From Streptomyces ardesiacus (GTDB taxonomy: Bacteria > Actinomycetota > Actinomycetes > Streptomycetales > Streptomycetaceae), in NCBI RefSeq assembly GCF_003112575.1, contig NZ_BEWC01000007.1:248001-312000 (forward strand): 64,000 nucleotides of DNA, given 5' to 3'. Of the stretch, positions 29,810 to 37,320 are shown in pieces (within the stretch, counting starts at the first letter, position 1; the number at the start of each line of letters is the position of its first letter). The notes beneath the pieces were generated by a model. It worked only from the letters and a program-made list of their open reading frames with translations. It had not been told where the DNA came from and made no database searches. The translations under genes were made by a program, and so were the position numbers.

Positions 29810-30580
29810 GTGAGCGACGAGTCCGTCATATCCCTGCGCGGCGTCCGCGCCGAGCTGGGCTCACGCCCCGTCCTGCGCGGCATCGACCTCACCGTGCGGC
29901 GCGGCCAGGTGGTCGCGCTCCTCGGCGCCAACGGCTCCGGCAAGTCCACGGCGGTGCGCACGATCATCGGCCAGGTGCCGGTGACGGCCGGGGAGATCGA
30001 ACTGTTCGGCACCCCCAGGCGCCGCTTCCGCGACTGGGCGCGCGTGGGCTACGTCCCGCAGCGCACCACGGCCGCGGGCGGCGTCCCCGCCACGGTGACC
30101 GAGGTGGTCTCCTCGGGCCGGCTCTCCCGGGCCCGCTTCGGCGTCCTGCGCAGGGCCGACCACGAGGCCGTGCGCCGCGCCCTCGGCGAGGTCGGCATGG
30201 CCGACCGTGCCAAGGACTCGGTGAACGCCCTCTCCGGCGGCCAGCACCAGCGCGTGCTGATCGCCCGCGCGCTCGCCGCCGAACCCGAACTGCTGATCAT
30301 GGACGAGCCGATGGCGGGCGTCGACCTGGCCAGCCAGGAGGTGCTGGCCGAGACGCTGCGGGGGCAGGTCGCGGCCGGCGCCACCGTCCTCCTCGTCCTG
30401 CACGAGCTGGGCCCGCTGGAGCCGCTGATCGACCGGGCCGTGGTGCTGCGTGACGGCTGCGTCCTGCACGACGGCCCGCCGCCCGAGGCGGTCGGCCAGC
30501 ACGCCCTGCCCGGCCACGACCACGTCCACCCGCACGCCCCGGCCGGAGCCGAACCGGCCCGTACCGGCCTGCTGAGCTGA
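29810..30580 (+). CDS. znuC: zinc ABC transporter ATP-binding protein
   Basis: A 256-residue ABC ATPase powering zinc uptake. It shows Walker A GANGSGKST, a Q-loop, signature LSGGQ (LSGGQHQRVLIARAL), Walker B LLIMDEPMAGVD and an H-loop (LVLHEL). The GTG start lies 6 nt behind GGAGG. A His-rich C-terminal tail (HALPGHDHVHPH) is unusual and may buffer or sense zinc. It is followed by the permease gene after 10 bp. Confidence 0.93.
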   Translation: MSDESVISLRGVRAELGSRPVLRGIDLTVRRGQVVALLGANGSGKSTAVRTIIGQVPVTAGEIELFGTPRRRFRDWARVGYVPQRTTAAGGVPATVTEVVSSGRLSRARFGVLRRADHEAVRRALGEVGMADRAKDSVNALSGGQHQRVLIARALAAEPELLIMDEPMAGVDLASQEVLAETLRGQVAAGATVLLVLHELGPLEPLIDRAVVLRDGCVLHDGPPPEAVGQHALPGHDHVHPHAPAGAEPARTGLLS

Positions 30581-30590
30581 GAAGGCACCC

Positions 30591-31493
30591 ATGGACATCC
30601 TGAACTACGCCTTCATGCAGCGGGCGCTGCTCGCCGCCGTCCTGGTCGGCATCACCGCCCCCGCCATCGGCATCTACCTGGTCCAGCGCCGCCAGGCCCT
30701 CATGGGCGACGGCATCGGCCACGTGGCGATGACCGGCGTCGGCCTCGGCTTCCTGCTCTCCTGGTCCCCGGTGTGGATGGCGACCCTCGTCTCCGTCCTC
30801 GGCGCGGTCCTCATGGAGCTGATCCGCTGGTACGGCAAGACCCGCGGCGACATCGCCCTCGCCATGCTCTTCTACGGCGGCATGGCGGGCGGCGTGATGT
30901 TCATCAACCTCGCGCCGGGCGGCTCCAACGCCAACCTCACCTCGTACCTCTTCGGCTCCCTGTCGACGGTCTCCGAGTCCGACGTCACCGCGATCTGCCT
31001 GCTGGCCGCCTTCGTGGTCCTGGTCACCGTCGGGCTGCGCCGCCAGCTCTTCGCCGTCAGCCAGGACGAGGAGTTCGCCCGGGTCACCGGCCTGCCGGTG
31101 CGCGCCCTGAACCTGCTGACGGCCGTCACGGCGGCGGTCACGGTGACGGTCGCGATGCGCGTGGTCGGGCTGCTGCTGGTGTCGGCGCTGATGGTGGTCC
31201 CGGTGGCCGCGGCCCAGCAGCTCACCCGCAGCTTCGCCGCCACCTTCGCGATCGCCGTCGCCCTCGGCGTGGGCGTGACCCTCGGCGGCACGGTCACGTC
31301 GTACTACCAGGACGTGCCGCCCGGCGCGACGATCGTGCTGCTCACCATCGGCGCGTTCATCGTGCTGAGCCTGCTGGCCACTCCGCTGGCCCGGCGACGC
31401 GCGCGGGCACTCGCCGCCGCGCAACCGGCCGGGGATCCGGCCGAGTGCACGATTCCGGCCACCAGGGGGGCCGCCGACGAGGTCGGCGTCTGA
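30591..31493 (+). CDS. znuB: zinc ABC transporter permease
   Basis: A 300-residue ABC-3 family membrane permease with eight or so hydrophobic helices. The family block RRQALMGDGIGHVAMTGVGLG lies near residue 40, and AAVTVTVAMRVVGLLLVSALMVVP in the ATPase-contact region. It forms the channel for zinc delivered by ZnuA. A GAGAAGG site precedes the ATG. It is third in the znuACB-zur operon. Confidence 0.93.
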   Translation: MDILNYAFMQRALLAAVLVGITAPAIGIYLVQRRQALMGDGIGHVAMTGVGLGFLLSWSPVWMATLVSVLGAVLMELIRWYGKTRGDIALAMLFYGGMAGGVMFINLAPGGSNANLTSYLFGSLSTVSESDVTAICLLAAFVVLVTVGLRRQLFAVSQDEEFARVTGLPVRALNLLTAVTAAVTVTVAMRVVGLLLVSALMVVPVAAAQQLTRSFAATFAIAVALGVGVTLGGTVTSYYQDVPPGATIVLLTIGAFIVLSLLATPLARRRARALAAAQPAGDPAECTIPATRGAADEVGV

Positions 31494-31555
31494 CCGCGGG
31501 CGTACCGGGCTGGCACAATGGCCCGGCAAGCCGCGAAGACGTGAGGAGGAATCCA

Positions 31556-31975
31556 GTGACCACCGCTGGACCGCCCGTGAAGGGCCGCGCCACACGGCAG
31601 CGGGCTGCCGTGTCGGCAGCCCTTCAGGAGGTCGAGGAGTTCCGCAGCGCGCAGGAGCTCCACGACATGCTCAAGCACAAGGGCGACTCGGTCGGGCTCA
31701 CCACGGTCTACCGCACGCTGCAGTCCCTCGCCGACGCCGGCGAGGTGGACGTCCTGCGCACCGACGAGGGCGAGTCCGTCTACCGCCGCTGCTCCACCGG
31801 CGACCATCACCACCACCTGGTCTGCCGCACCTGCGGCAAGGCGGTCGAGGTGGAGGGTCCCGCGGTGGAGAAGTGGGCCGAGGCCATCGCCGCCGAGCAC
31901 GGCTATGTGAACGTGGCCCACACGGTGGAGATCTTCGGCACGTGCGCGGACTGTGCGGGGGCCTCCGGCGGTTGA
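31556..31975 (+). CDS. zur: zinc uptake regulator Zur (Fur family)
   Basis: A 139-residue Fur-family repressor. A winged helix (GLTTVYRTLQSLADAGEVD) is followed by the dimerisation/metal domain with HHHHLVCRTCGK and a C-terminal CADC. These give the structural Zn(Cys)4 site and the regulatory His/Asp site. The GTG start sits behind GAGGAGGA. Its place as last gene of the zinc uptake operon, with Zur-like boxes at the operon promoter, argues for Zur rather than Fur or Nur, and implies autoregulation. Confidence 0.93.
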   Translation: MTTAGPPVKGRATRQRAAVSAALQEVEEFRSAQELHDMLKHKGDSVGLTTVYRTLQSLADAGEVDVLRTDEGESVYRRCSTGDHHHHLVCRTCGKAVEVEGPAVEKWAEAIAAEHGYVNVAHTVEIFGTCADCAGASGG

Positions 31976-31981
31976 GCGGGT

Positions 31982-32007
31982 GGGGCCGGGGCTGCGCCCC
32001 GGGCCCC
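31982..32007. terminator. terminator of zur operon
   Basis: GGGGCCGGGGC (31982-31992) pairs with GCCCCGGGCCCC (31996-32007) with one bulged base and a 3-nt loop, directly after the zur stop. It may also serve uppS from the other side. Confidence 0.7.
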
Positions 32008-32031
32008 CTCATTCCGGCCTGAACGGCCTCC

Positions 32032-32052
32032 TCCTCAAGCGCCGGACGGGCT
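32032..32052. repeat. Streptomyces-type intergenic repeat element
   Basis: On the minus strand this reads as the CCGTCCGGCGCTTGAGGA motif. From memory that motif recurs between genes in many Streptomyces chromosomes, often next to terminators. Here it lies between the convergent zur and uppS genes. Confidence 0.45.
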
Positions 32053-32070
32053 GGTTGAGCCGCCCGGGGC

Positions 32071-32904
32071 CTACTGGGTGCTGCGGCCTTCCATGGCCAG
32101 AAGCTCCTCGTTGGGGATGGCGCCGCCGAAGCGGCGGTCGCGGGAGGCGAACTCCAGGCAGGCCCGCCACAGGTCGCGCCGGTCGAAGTCCGGCCACAGC
32201 ACGTCCTGGAAGACCATCTCGGCGTACGCGCTCTGCCAGATCAGATAGTTGGACGTGCGCTGCTCCCCGCTCGGCCGCAGGAACAGGTCCACGTCCGGCA
32301 TGTCCGGGTAGTACAGGTACTTCGCGAGCGTCTTCTCGTTGACCTTGGCCGGGTCGAGCTTCCCGGACCGCACGTCCTCCGCGAGGGCCTGCGCCGCGTC
32401 GGCGATCTCGGCCCGGCCGCCGTAGTTCATGCAGAAGTACAGGGTGAGCCGGTCGTTGTCCTTGGTCTGCTCCTGCGCGACCTGCAGCTCCTTGGCCACC
32501 GACTTCCACAGCCGGGGCATCCGCCCCGCCCAGCGCACCCGCACCCCGAGATCGTCGAGGGTGTCGCGGGACTTGCGGATGAAGTCGCGGTTGAAGTTCA
32601 TCAGGAAGCGCACCTCCTCGGGCGAGCGCTTCCAGTTCTCGGTGGAGAAGGCGTACAGGGAGATGTTCCCGACGCCCATCTCGATCGCGCCCTGGAGGAC
32701 GTCCATGACCTGCTCGGCACCGACCTTGTGCCCCTCGGTGCGCGGCAGCCCGCGCTCCTTGGCCCAGCGTCCGTTGCCGTCCATGACGATCGCCACATGC
32801 TCCGGCACCAGCTCACCGAGCTTCGGCGGACGCGCGCCGGACGGGTGCGGCTCCGGCGTCCTGTACTCGCGGCGCTGCCGCCCCAGGATCCCGCGTACGG
32901 CCAT
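32071..32904 (-). CDS. uppS: isoprenyl transferase (cis-prenyltransferase, UPP synthase type)
   Basis: A 277-residue cis-prenyltransferase that extends allylic diphosphates with isopentenyl diphosphate to make the polyprenyl carrier of cell-wall precursors. The family motifs are present: IVMDGNGRWAKERGLPRTEGHKVG with the catalytic Asp, YAFSTENWKRS, and the C-terminal RPSGEQRTSNYLIWQSAYAEMVF. The start at MAVRGIL gives the usual length. Actinobacteria often have two such enzymes, and which chain length this one makes is not clear from sequence. It is 38 bp downstream of recO, a conserved pairing. Confidence 0.94.
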   Translation of the reverse strand: MAVRGILGRQRREYRTPEPHPSGARPPKLGELVPEHVAIVMDGNGRWAKERGLPRTEGHKVGAEQVMDVLQGAIEMGVGNISLYAFSTENWKRSPEEVRFLMNFNRDFIRKSRDTLDDLGVRVRWAGRMPRLWKSVAKELQVAQEQTKDNDRLTLYFCMNYGGRAEIADAAQALAEDVRSGKLDPAKVNEKTLAKYLYYPDMPDVDLFLRPSGEQRTSNYLIWQSAYAEMVFQDVLWPDFDRRDLWRACLEFASRDRRFGGAIPNEELLAMEGRSTQ

Positions 32905-32942
32905 GTGTCTCTCGTCTCCTCGTACTGTGCGTACTGTGCTTG

Positions 32943-33692
32943 CTAGGACTTCTCGACGTACCGCAGGGAGCGCAGGCCGCGCTCCAGGTGCCAGTGCAGG
33001 TACGCGGACACCAGCCCGCTCCCTTCCCGGACGTACCGCGGCTCGCACGCGTCCGCCGTCCCCCAGTCCCCCGTGAGCAGCGCGCCGAGCAGTTCCAGGG
33101 CCTGCGGCGAGGGTACGACGCTGCCGGGCACCCGGCAGTCGACGCAGACGGAGCCGCCCGAGCCGACCGAGAAGAACCGGTTCGGACCGGGCATCCCGCA
33201 CTTCGCGCAGTCCCCGAAGGTCGGGGCGTACCCGTTCACGGCCAGCGAGCGCAGCAGGAACGCGTCCAGCACCAGGTGCGGCGCGTGCTCGCCCCGGGCG
33301 AGGGTCCTGAGCGCGCCGACGAGCAGCAGGTACTGCTGCACCGCCGGCTCGCCCTCGTGGTCGGTGAACCGCTCGGCCGTCTCCAGCATGGCGGTCCCCG
33401 CGGTGTAGCGCGCGTAGTCGGTGACGATCCCGCCGCCGTACGGGGCGATCGTCTCGCTCTGCGTGCACAGCGGCAGCCCGCGCCCGACCAGCTCGCTGTT
33501 CTTCGAGAAGAACTGCACGTCCACGTGCGAGAACGGCTCCAGCCGCGCCCCGAACTTCGACTTCGTGCGCCGCACCCCGCGCGCCACGGCGCGTACGCGT
33601 CCGTGACCGCGCGTGAGCAGGGTGATGATCCGGTCCGCCTCACCCAGCTTCTGGGTGCGCAGCACGATGCCGTCGTCGCGGAACAGACTCAT
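32943..33692 (-). CDS. recO: DNA repair protein RecO
   Basis: A 249-residue RecO that helps load RecA by displacing SSB. The N-terminal OB fold begins DDGIVLRTQKLGEADRIITLLT and is followed by the RVRAVARGVRRTKSKFG basic patch. The helical C-terminal half carries a zinc site (CAKCGMPG and CVDC). The start at MSLFRDD is conserved in the family. It is first in a recO-uppS pair on the minus strand, with two tiny unrelated genes upstream. Confidence 0.95.
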   Translation of the reverse strand: MSLFRDDGIVLRTQKLGEADRIITLLTRGHGRVRAVARGVRRTKSKFGARLEPFSHVDVQFFSKNSELVGRGLPLCTQSETIAPYGGGIVTDYARYTAGTAMLETAERFTDHEGEPAVQQYLLLVGALRTLARGEHAPHLVLDAFLLRSLAVNGYAPTFGDCAKCGMPGPNRFFSVGSGGSVCVDCRVPGSVVPSPQALELLGALLTGDWGTADACEPRYVREGSGLVSAYLHWHLERGLRSLRYVEKS

Positions 33693-33714
33693 GCCGCCCA
33701 TTCTCGCGCATCCT

Positions 33715-33936
33715 TCAAGGCACCTCGCCACGGCTCCGGGCGTTGGTGTACGCCGTCGCCGCGCCGAGCCGCTCGGACACGGTGGCGTGGCGTACGTCAC
33801 CCGGCTCGGCGTCCCACTCCCGTCCCCCGCCGTACGGCCGGAGCTGCACGTACGGCCCCTCGTACCCCATGACGATCCCGACCCGGCCACTGCGGGTGTC
33901 CACGGCGCAGACCCCGACGGCCGGCGTCGTCGTCAT
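33715..33936 (-). CDS. small conserved hypothetical protein
   Basis: A 73-residue cytoplasmic protein with no Cys-rich motif or membrane segment. The middle reads GRVGIVMGYEGPYVQLRPYGGGREWDAEPGDVR and looks like a small beta fold, resembling short proteins found beside small regulators in Streptomyces. Its ATG overlaps the stop of the upstream 53-residue gene (ATGA), which supports both as real. Function unknown. Confidence 0.65.
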   Translation of the reverse strand: MTTTPAVGVCAVDTRSGRVGIVMGYEGPYVQLRPYGGGREWDAEPGDVRHATVSERLGAATAYTNARSRGEVP

Positions 33937-34094
33937 CGCAGGGCCGCGGCGAGGCGCCGCGCGGTCTCCGCGGAACACCGTCCCCGGGCCATTCCTGCCG
34001 CCGTGAGCGCCGCGCGCCATTCTTTCACCGTGTCCTCCGCTCCTTCGGCGCAGAGCGCGCCGAGTGCCGTGCCTCCACCGTGTTCCCTTTCCAT
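33933..34094 (-). CDS. tiny hypothetical protein, coupled to the next gene
   Basis: A 53-residue frame beginning MEREHGGGTALGALCAEGAE and ending TARRLAAALR. It is helical and Ala/Arg-rich, with two Cys. It ends in an ATGA overlap with the 73-residue gene downstream, the usual sign of translational coupling. No strong ribosome site is seen. I do not recognise it. The codon choice matches the genome. Confidence 0.5.
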   Translation of the reverse strand: MEREHGGGTALGALCAEGAEDTVKEWRAALTAAGMARGRCSAETARRLAAALR

Positions 34095-34154
34095 TACGGT
34101 TTCACTCTTCGTGTCCCTGTAATCACGCTACGTGCCTTCGCTCGGCAGGAGTAG

Positions 34155-34487
34155 GCGCACTACAAGGGCGGGTCAGGGCCTGGGGGTTGGTCATGGCCAA
34201 GAGTTCACGGCAAGGCGGAGCGGGAGTTCTTCGGAACAGAACCGAATACGACGTCGGGAGGTTGCCGGAATCCCCAAGTCGAGCCGGAGGTACGGGTTTT
34301 CGTTTCCGGCGACCGCATCGGTCAGTTCGAACAGGCAATTCGTCGAACGCAGTTGGATGTGGCCCGGCGGATCGACGCGGCACTGCAAACCGACGGTATT
34401 TCGGGCGCCCGTGCCGGAAGCCGATGGATGACCCCCGGTGTGCGGCGTCCCAGGGAGACGTACGCGGACTGCTCGGCCCTCGGGTAA
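34155..34487 (+). pseudogene. possible gene relic in a low-GC3 intergenic stretch
   Basis: A frame open for 110 codons ends at TAA 34485. Its last two-thirds read like protein (RVFVSGDRIGQFEQAIRRTQ, then LDVARRIDAALQTDGISGAR), but it has no ATG or GTG with a ribosome site, only a TTG at codon 67. Third-position GC is about 60 per cent, well below the neighbours. It could be the 3' end of a decayed or acquired gene, or chance. Apart from this, 34095-34552 shows no gene and probably holds the two divergent promoters. Confidence 0.25.
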
Positions 34488-34552
34488 ACCCCCCTGTCGA
34501 CAGGGACGTTGGCCGGATGGGGCGAGGCCCGTCGGTCCGCGAGGCTCGTCCC

Positions 34553-36052
34553 ATGACGCAGCGCAAGCACATCAGAAGCATTCGCAACGCCGCCGTCGTC
34601 GGTGTGTCCACCGCCCTCCTGGGCGTCGGCGCACCGGTGACCGCGTCCGCGACGAGCGTGGGCGGGCCGGCGCCCCTGGCCTGGTCCACCTGTGAAGGCA
34701 CCGGTCTCGACCCCCGGCAGCAGTGTGCCACCCTCGACGTACCGATGGACTACGCCGATCCCGGCGGTCCCCGCATCGAGATGGCCGTCTCCCGCATCCC
34801 CGCCGAGAAGCCGGACGCCCGGCGCGGGGCCCTGCTGCTGATCCCCGGCGGACCGGGCGGGTCGAGCCTCAACGACCCCTCGAAGAAGGGGCAGAAGCTC
34901 CCCCAGGACGTACGCGACCGTCACGACCTCATCGGGTTCGCGCCGCGCGGGCTCGCCCCGTCCACCCCCGTCGACTGCGGTCTGGAGTACGGCGACCTGG
35001 CCCTGTCGAAGCTGCGCCCCTGGCCCGCCCCGGACGGGTCGGTGGACGCCAACATGGCCACCGCCCGGCGGATGGCCGACGCCTGCGCGCGCAACGGCGG
35101 TGAGCTGATCAAGCACCTGAGCACGGCCGACGAGGCCCGCGACATCGACCGCCTCCGGGCCGCGCTGGGCGAGCGGAAGATCTCCGCCTGGGGGGTGTCG
35201 TACGGGACGTACGTCGGCGCCGTGTACGCGCAGCTGTTCCCGCACCGCACCGACCGGATCGTGCTGGACAGCAACGACGACCCGGATCCCGCCCGGGTGT
35301 CGCGCGGCTGGCTCGCGGGGCACGAACAAGGGGTCGAGGACACCTTCCCCGAGTTCGCCGCCTGGGCCGCCCGGCCCGGCAACCCCGACCGCGTCGCCCG
35401 CCGGGCCGCCGAGGTGCGGCCGCTGTTCCTGCGGCTGGCCGCCCGGCTGGACCGGGAGCCGATCCCGTGGCCGGGTGCCAACCCGGCGGAGCTGAACGGC
35501 AACGTGCTGCGGCAGACCATGCTGGACAGCCTGTACTCGCCCGACACGTTCCCCACGCTGGCCAGGCTGATGCGGGCCGCCGAGCGGGGCACCGTGCCGC
35601 CCGCGCCCCCGTCGCCGCCCGAGGACGCGCTGCAGAACGTCGCCGCCGTCGGGGCCGGTGTGCTGTGCGGCGACGTCGCCTGGCCCGGCTCGGCGGCCTC
35701 GTACGAGAAGGACGTCGCCGTCAGCCGGGCCGCCTACCCGCTCACGGCGGGCATGCCGCGCAACGCGATGCTGTGCGCCGCGTGGCCGTACCCGCCCCGC
35801 GAGGCTCCCGTGCGGATCACCGGCCGCGGGCCCTCCAACGTGCTGCTGGTCCAGAACGAGCGGGACGTCGCCACTCCGCTCACCGGTGCGCGCAAGCTGC
35901 GGGAGGCGTTCGGCCGGCGCGCCGTCATGGTGACCGTGAACTCCACCGGGCACGACGCCTACCTGGCCAACGGCAACGCCTGCGGGGACGCCACCGTCTC
36001 CCGCTTCCTGGCGACCGGACAGCGGCCGGGCTCCGACGTGTACTGCCGCTAG
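34553..36052 (+). CDS. secreted alpha/beta hydrolase, tripeptidyl-aminopeptidase-like (S33)
   Basis: A 499-residue exported serine hydrolase. It has a signal peptide (to about residue 33, VTASATS) and then an alpha/beta-hydrolase fold with the oxyanion stretch LLIPGGPGGSS. The nucleophile is Ser216 in GVSYGTY. An Asp in LVQNERDVATPL and a His in NSTGHDAYL near the C-terminus, inside a TAP-type C-terminal domain, complete the triad. This is the layout of the Streptomyces SlpD/SlpE/Tap aminopeptidases, which clip short peptides from protein N-termini. The start has GAGG upstream. Confidence 0.9.
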   Translation: MTQRKHIRSIRNAAVVGVSTALLGVGAPVTASATSVGGPAPLAWSTCEGTGLDPRQQCATLDVPMDYADPGGPRIEMAVSRIPAEKPDARRGALLLIPGGPGGSSLNDPSKKGQKLPQDVRDRHDLIGFAPRGLAPSTPVDCGLEYGDLALSKLRPWPAPDGSVDANMATARRMADACARNGGELIKHLSTADEARDIDRLRAALGERKISAWGVSYGTYVGAVYAQLFPHRTDRIVLDSNDDPDPARVSRGWLAGHEQGVEDTFPEFAAWAARPGNPDRVARRAAEVRPLFLRLAARLDREPIPWPGANPAELNGNVLRQTMLDSLYSPDTFPTLARLMRAAERGTVPPAPPSPPEDALQNVAAVGAGVLCGDVAWPGSAASYEKDVAVSRAAYPLTAGMPRNAMLCAAWPYPPREAPVRITGRGPSNVLLVQNERDVATPLTGARKLREAFGRRAVMVTVNSTGHDAYLANGNACGDATVSRFLATGQRPGSDVYCR

Positions 36053-37200
36053 CGGGCCCGCGCGTAGCAGCGGGCCAGGGCGTGGAAGGCGGCCTTGGGC
36101 TCCCAGTGCCAGGGGGACGCGGGGTCGTCGGGGCGGTCCCTGACCGGCTTGGTGAGGGCGTAGCTCGCCAGGTCCAGGTCGTGGAGCGGATCGTCGGGGC
36201 GGTGGGGCGCGTCCGGGGTGACGAACTCGAAGGCCATCGCCGCGTACAGGCCCATCGACTCGAAGACCGAGAGCAACTGCGTCAGGTAGGCGGCCTGGGT
36301 GCGCTCGCTGCGCACCAGGCCGCCCCTGATCTCCGGCGGATCCTTGTCGTAGTCGACGACGGACCAGCCCATGCCGCCCGCCTGCGGCGCCCCCTCGTAC
36401 GTGCACGTGCCGAACTCGGTGATGGCCAGGGGCTTTCCCCAGCGCTGGTAGCCGCGCAGTTCGCGGGCGTAGTCGGCGGGGTCCCGGTGGTACGAGTAGT
36501 AGTCGATGCCGACCACGTCGAAGAGGGACCAGTCGACCTCGTCGTCCTGGGCGGCGGCGTAGCTCAGCCGGCCGTCGAAGACGGAGCGGCCGACCGCCGC
36601 CGCCTTCGCGGTGAAGGCGTTCAGGCGGCGCTGCATCCGTGCGAAGTCCACGGTGCCGTTCTGGAGGTTGGCGACCCGTTCCAGGGCCGTCTCCCCGGGG
36701 ACGATGCCGGGGGCGAAGAGCCAGAACTCGCAGCCGACGCTGAGTTCCACACTCGCCCCCTGCCTCCGCAGCCGCTGGGCGAACCGGCCGCACTCGGCGA
36801 GGTGTTCCAGGATGTCGCGCTGCGGTGCGTCGCCGAGGGTCGGCTGCAGCCAGACGTGCAGCCCCTGTTCGACGGCCTCGGCGGCGGTGGCGGTGAGGCG
36901 TTCGACGCCGTCCCCGGTGACGTCCACGGTGTTGGCGTGCAGGTCACGGCGGATGGCACGGAGGTCGGCGCGCATGCGGGCCGTATTCCACGCCGTGGCG
37001 GGGGTCTCCCCGGCTCCGACGGTGTAGACGACGCCCCGGCGGGCCAGCCCCCGTCGCCCGGCCCGCGCTTCCCCCGCCCGGGCGCCGGCTGCCGGGAGCA
37101 CCCCGCCCGCGAGACCCAGCGCCGCCGCCCCCGCCAGGAACCGCGCCCGGCCGATGCCCTTGCCGCCCGTGTCCGGGCTGGTCCTTGCGGTCTTCTCCAT
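36049..37200 (-). CDS. exported TIM-barrel glycoside-hydrolase-like protein
   Basis: A 383-residue protein with a long N-terminal export signal (RARFLAGAAALGLAGGVLP) that looks Tat-like but lacks a perfect twin Arg. The mature part looks like a beta/alpha barrel. It has ELSVGCEFWLFAPG near residue 165, a DVVGIDYYSYHR strand, and TEFGTCTYEGA near residue 275, where the Glu sits like a retaining glycosidase nucleophile. Similar proteins carry the label abortive infection in some genomes, which nothing here supports. The stop codons of this gene and the convergent hydrolase overlap by 3 bp. A strong GAAGGAGGG site upstream serves an out-of-frame ATG (37235), so the start is not certain. Confidence 0.65.
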   Translation of the reverse strand: MEKTARTSPDTGGKGIGRARFLAGAAALGLAGGVLPAAGARAGEARAGRRGLARRGVVYTVGAGETPATAWNTARMRADLRAIRRDLHANTVDVTGDGVERLTATAAEAVEQGLHVWLQPTLGDAPQRDILEHLAECGRFAQRLRRQGASVELSVGCEFWLFAPGIVPGETALERVANLQNGTVDFARMQRRLNAFTAKAAAVGRSVFDGRLSYAAAQDDEVDWSLFDVVGIDYYSYHRDPADYARELRGYQRWGKPLAITEFGTCTYEGAPQAGGMGWSVVDYDKDPPEIRGGLVRSERTQAAYLTQLLSVFESMGLYAAMAFEFVTPDAPHRPDDPLHDLDLASYALTKPVRDRPDDPASPWHWEPKAAFHALARCYARAR

Positions 37201-37320
37201 GCGGCCACTGTGCCGGTGCCGGGCGTCTGCGGCATCCCTCCTTCGGTCTACGGCACCTTGACCTGAGTAGGTCGCGCCACGCCGAAGGTCGCTCCGGCCC
37301 GGCGAGGGGCACGACGGGCG

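Noticed and set aside
36049..37200. Annotating the exported barrel protein as abortive infection
   Set aside because: That label exists for similar proteins, but the export signal and glycosidase-like TEFG motif do not fit a phage-abortive role.
37201..37320. A short ORF starting at ATG 37235 behind a strong GAAGGAGGG
   Set aside because: It runs out of frame through the exported barrel gene with Arg/Pro/Thr-rich shadow composition, although the strong site is odd and leaves that gene's start uncertain.
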